6,161 bases of DNA, taken from Desulfobacteraceae bacterium (GTDB taxonomy: Bacteria; Desulfobacterota; DSM-4660; Desulfatiglandales; Desulfatiglandaceae). The position numbers were made by a program, and so were the translations under genes. The notes under the pieces are model-generated. The model worked only from the letters and a program-made list of their open reading frames with translations. It made no database searches and was not told the origin of the DNA. Below, one piece after another: positions 5,285 through 6,161 of this stretch. Every line of letters begins with the position of its first letter. The stretch's first letter is position 1. The stretch lies in NCBI GenBank assembly GCA_011048855.1, contig DSCZ01000362.1, forward strand, positions 1-6,161. The letters run 5' to 3'.

Positions 5285-5755
5285 TCATTTTCTGAGCGTT
5301 GCCGCAAGGCGAAGCGGATTTTGCAGGATTTCAAGCGCAGAGAGTATGTCCGTGCATACGACATCAGCTGCAATGAGGGTTTCTGTCGCACAACCTTCCC
5401 TGAGAATGACCGCAATTCCCAGCGCGGCTTCTCTAAGCATCAGCCGGTCGTTCAGGCCGTTTCCGATGCAGACAGCATGGTGAACTCCGAGGTCCCGAAC
5501 ATAACGGAGCTTTCCGGCATCCTGGTTGCCCGGTGGAAGAACGGAAACCCTGCACTTAATCCCCTCCATTCGGGAGTGAACCTTTCCGAAAGTGTCGGCT
5601 GTAAGAATATGGACTTCAATATCGTCCGCGAGCGTATTGAGCCTCTCTTTCACTCCCGGTAGCAATTCTCCATCCACGGCGAGGGTGCCGTTATAATCGA
5701 GAACGATATGTTTAAATTCGAATTCCTTATATCCGGGTATATTTATTTTAAACAA
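5285..5755 (-). CDS. Small HAD-family phosphatase (soluble P-type ATPase-like, COG4087 type)
   Basis: This 156-aa cytoplasmic protein has all four haloacid-dehalogenase motifs: motif I DYNGTLA (D20 nucleophile, 20-26), motif II ILTADT (T52, 50-55), motif III lysine in AGKLRYV (K82), and motif IV GNGLNDRLML (98-107, acidic D103). Position +2 after the nucleophile is Asn, not the Asp of ordinary HAD phosphatases; that DxNGT form and the compact cap-less length are typical of the stand-alone proteins named soluble P-type ATPase, whose domain resembles the phosphorylation domain of cation pumps (where the sequence is DKTGT). The substrate is unknown, and it lacks membrane segments and so is no pump. 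Translation appears to start at a TTG (5753-5755) with GGGAG 6 nt upstream (5762-5766); no in-frame ATG fits before motif I. A plausible promoter and a REP-like hairpin lie upstream. The lipoprotein gene 192 bp downstream has its own promoter. Confidence 0.86.
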   Translation of the reverse strand: MFKINIPGYKEFEFKHIVLDYNGTLAVDGELLPGVKERLNTLADDIEVHILTADTFGKVHSRMEGIKCRVSVLPPGNQDAGKLRYVRDLGVHHAVCIGNGLNDRLMLREAALGIAVILREGCATETLIAADVVCTDILSALEILQNPLRLAATLRK

Positions 5756-5761
5756 AGTTTT

Positions 5762-5766
5762 CTCCC
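5762..5766 (-). promoter_or_regulatory. Ribosome binding site for the TTG start of the HAD phosphatase
   Basis: The minus strand GGGAG lies 6 nt before TTG at 5755. It is a partial Shine-Dalgarno match at ideal spacing and is the main support for using a TTG start, since the conserved N-terminal strand and DYNGTL motif follow within 20 residues. Confidence 0.55.
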
Positions 5767-5778
5767 AAGACTTAACTC

Positions 5779-5807
5779 GTTTCCATCCGGTATTTCCGGA
5801 TGGGTAC
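5779..5807 (-). repeat. REP-like hairpin, copy 1
   Basis: An 8-bp perfect stem (CCATCCGG, 5783-5790, with CCGGATGG, 5796-5803) closes a 5-nt loop. Read on the minus strand, the 29-nt unit matches the hairpin at 6088-6116 at 24 of 29 positions, including the 13-nt block CCCATCCGGAAAT. There is no T-run on either side, so it is not a classic terminator. It lies in the probable leader of the HAD phosphatase mRNA. Confidence 0.65.
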
Positions 5808-5851
5808 GAGTTTATTGAAATCGCTCCAGCTTGAAAAGTTACATGGTCAAG

Positions 5852-5880
5852 AACATACGCGGCCGATAGAAGGGTGTCAA
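5852..5880 (-). promoter_or_regulatory. Candidate sigma-70 promoter for the HAD phosphatase
   Basis: On the minus strand a perfect TTGACA (5875-5880) is followed at the ideal 17 bp by TATGTT (5852-5857), a 4 of 6 match that keeps the key first, second and last bases. Transcription would start near 5845, giving a leader of about 90 nt that includes the hairpin at 5783-5803. Confidence 0.5.
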
Positions 5881-6087
5881 TTCTTTAACATCATCGGCTG
5901 CGACGAATTCGTAGATGCCTATGGAACAAGGGACGTGGGTTGGCAGGAGAGTTTGAATGGGGTCGATTATCCTTTTGAAATGTTGCCCGCATGGCTGGAA
6001 GCTGATAAAAGAAATAAAGGCGGGTGCATCGAAAAGAGGCGGCCTGAAAACGAATTACATCACTGATTCCCCTTCTATTGTTAAGGA

Positions 6088-6116
6088 GTGCCCATCCGGA
6101 AATGCCGGACGGGCAC
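6088..6116 (+). repeat. REP-like hairpin, copy 2 (inverted relative to copy 1)
   Basis: A 12-bp stem (GTGCCCATCCGG, 6088-6099, with CCGGACGGGCAC, 6105-6116) contains a single A-C mismatch and closes a 5-nt AAATG loop; in minus-strand RNA the mismatch becomes a G-U pair. It shares 24 of 29 positions with copy 1 in opposite orientation. No T-run follows. The pair spans 338 bp end to end. Confidence 0.65.
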
Positions 6117-6161
6117 AGCGAAGTTTCCAGATCGGAAATGAGGGATTTTGCCCAAGATCAA

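Larger units (their letters stand above)
5756..6161. other. Intergenic region bounded by inverted REP-like hairpins, no convincing gene
   Basis: About 400 bp at the right end carry the leader, ribosome site and candidate promoter of the HAD phosphatase, and two REP-like hairpins in inverted orientation. A rightward frame is open at 5800-6066 (88 codons), but its ATG falls inside the first hairpin with no Shine-Dalgarno, and I do not recognise the product, so I do not call it. No target-site duplication is evident at the outer edges of the two hairpins. After 6117 there are only 45 bases and nothing identifiable. Confidence 0.55.

Noticed and set aside
5189..5662. Rightward 157-codon open frame over the phosphatase
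   Set aside because: It is antisense to the HAD gene with its four motifs intact and lacks a ribosome site.
5941..5960. Sigma-54-like site (TTGGCA then TTTGA)
   Set aside because: The -24 part fits but the position where GC should occur reads TG, and no rightward gene follows.
5800..6066. Rightward 88-codon open frame
   Set aside because: Its ATG is inside a REP-like hairpin, no Shine-Dalgarno precedes it, the candidate phosphatase promoter overlaps it on the other strand, and no family is recognised.
1..6161. CRISPR array, tRNA, rRNA or complete insertion sequence
   Set aside because: No regularly spaced repeats, no cloverleaf or rRNA-like sequence, and no intact transposase were seen on either strand.

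Overview
The window looks like chromosome from an anaerobic bacterium, most likely Desulfobacterota (the former Deltaproteobacteria) or a relative. This is inferred from the gene families: a ferredoxin-dependent 2-oxoacid oxidoreductase, a half-ferritin, a gamma-class carbonic anhydrase, a NimA-like flavoprotein, and a lipoprotein type I associate with that group. Nothing in the window fixes the species.

Layout. Positions 1-206 carry the decayed 3' end of a REP-associated tyrosine transposase (RAYT) reading rightward, followed by a GC-rich stretch with several short inverted repeats (207-425). A leftward operon at 2832-426 encodes the alpha subunit and a fused beta-gamma subunit of a 2-oxoacid:ferredoxin oxidoreductase; the genes overlap by 8 nt. 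A 314-bp divergent intergenic region (2833-3146) holds two perfect palindromes and candidate promoters. A rightward set follows: an encapsulated-ferritin-like four-helix protein (3147-3449), a gamma-carbonic anhydrase (3494-4018) and a pyridoxamine-5'-phosphate-oxidase/NimA-like flavoprotein (4041-4655). Convergent with it is a lipoprotein gene (5092-4664) with its own extended -10 promoter. Upstream of that, on the same strand, lie a short hexanucleotide repeat and a small soluble P-type-ATPase-like HAD phosphatase (5755-5285, TTG start). The right end (5756-6161) has no convincing gene. It is bracketed by two inverted 29-nt REP-like hairpins, and the best promoter for the phosphatase lies between them.

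How the genes may work together. The oxidoreductase handles a 2-oxoacid, CoA and CO2 with low-potential electrons and is oxygen sensitive. The divergent operon encodes an iron-oxidising half-ferritin, a CO2/bicarbonate enzyme and a flavoprotein, a plausible iron, redox and CO2 support set; this link is inference from proximity. The most notable points are a half-ferritin with the encapsulated-ferritin ligand spacing but no encapsulin gene in view, the beta-gamma fusion with no ferredoxin gene alongside, and the REP-like pair together with a RAYT remnant.
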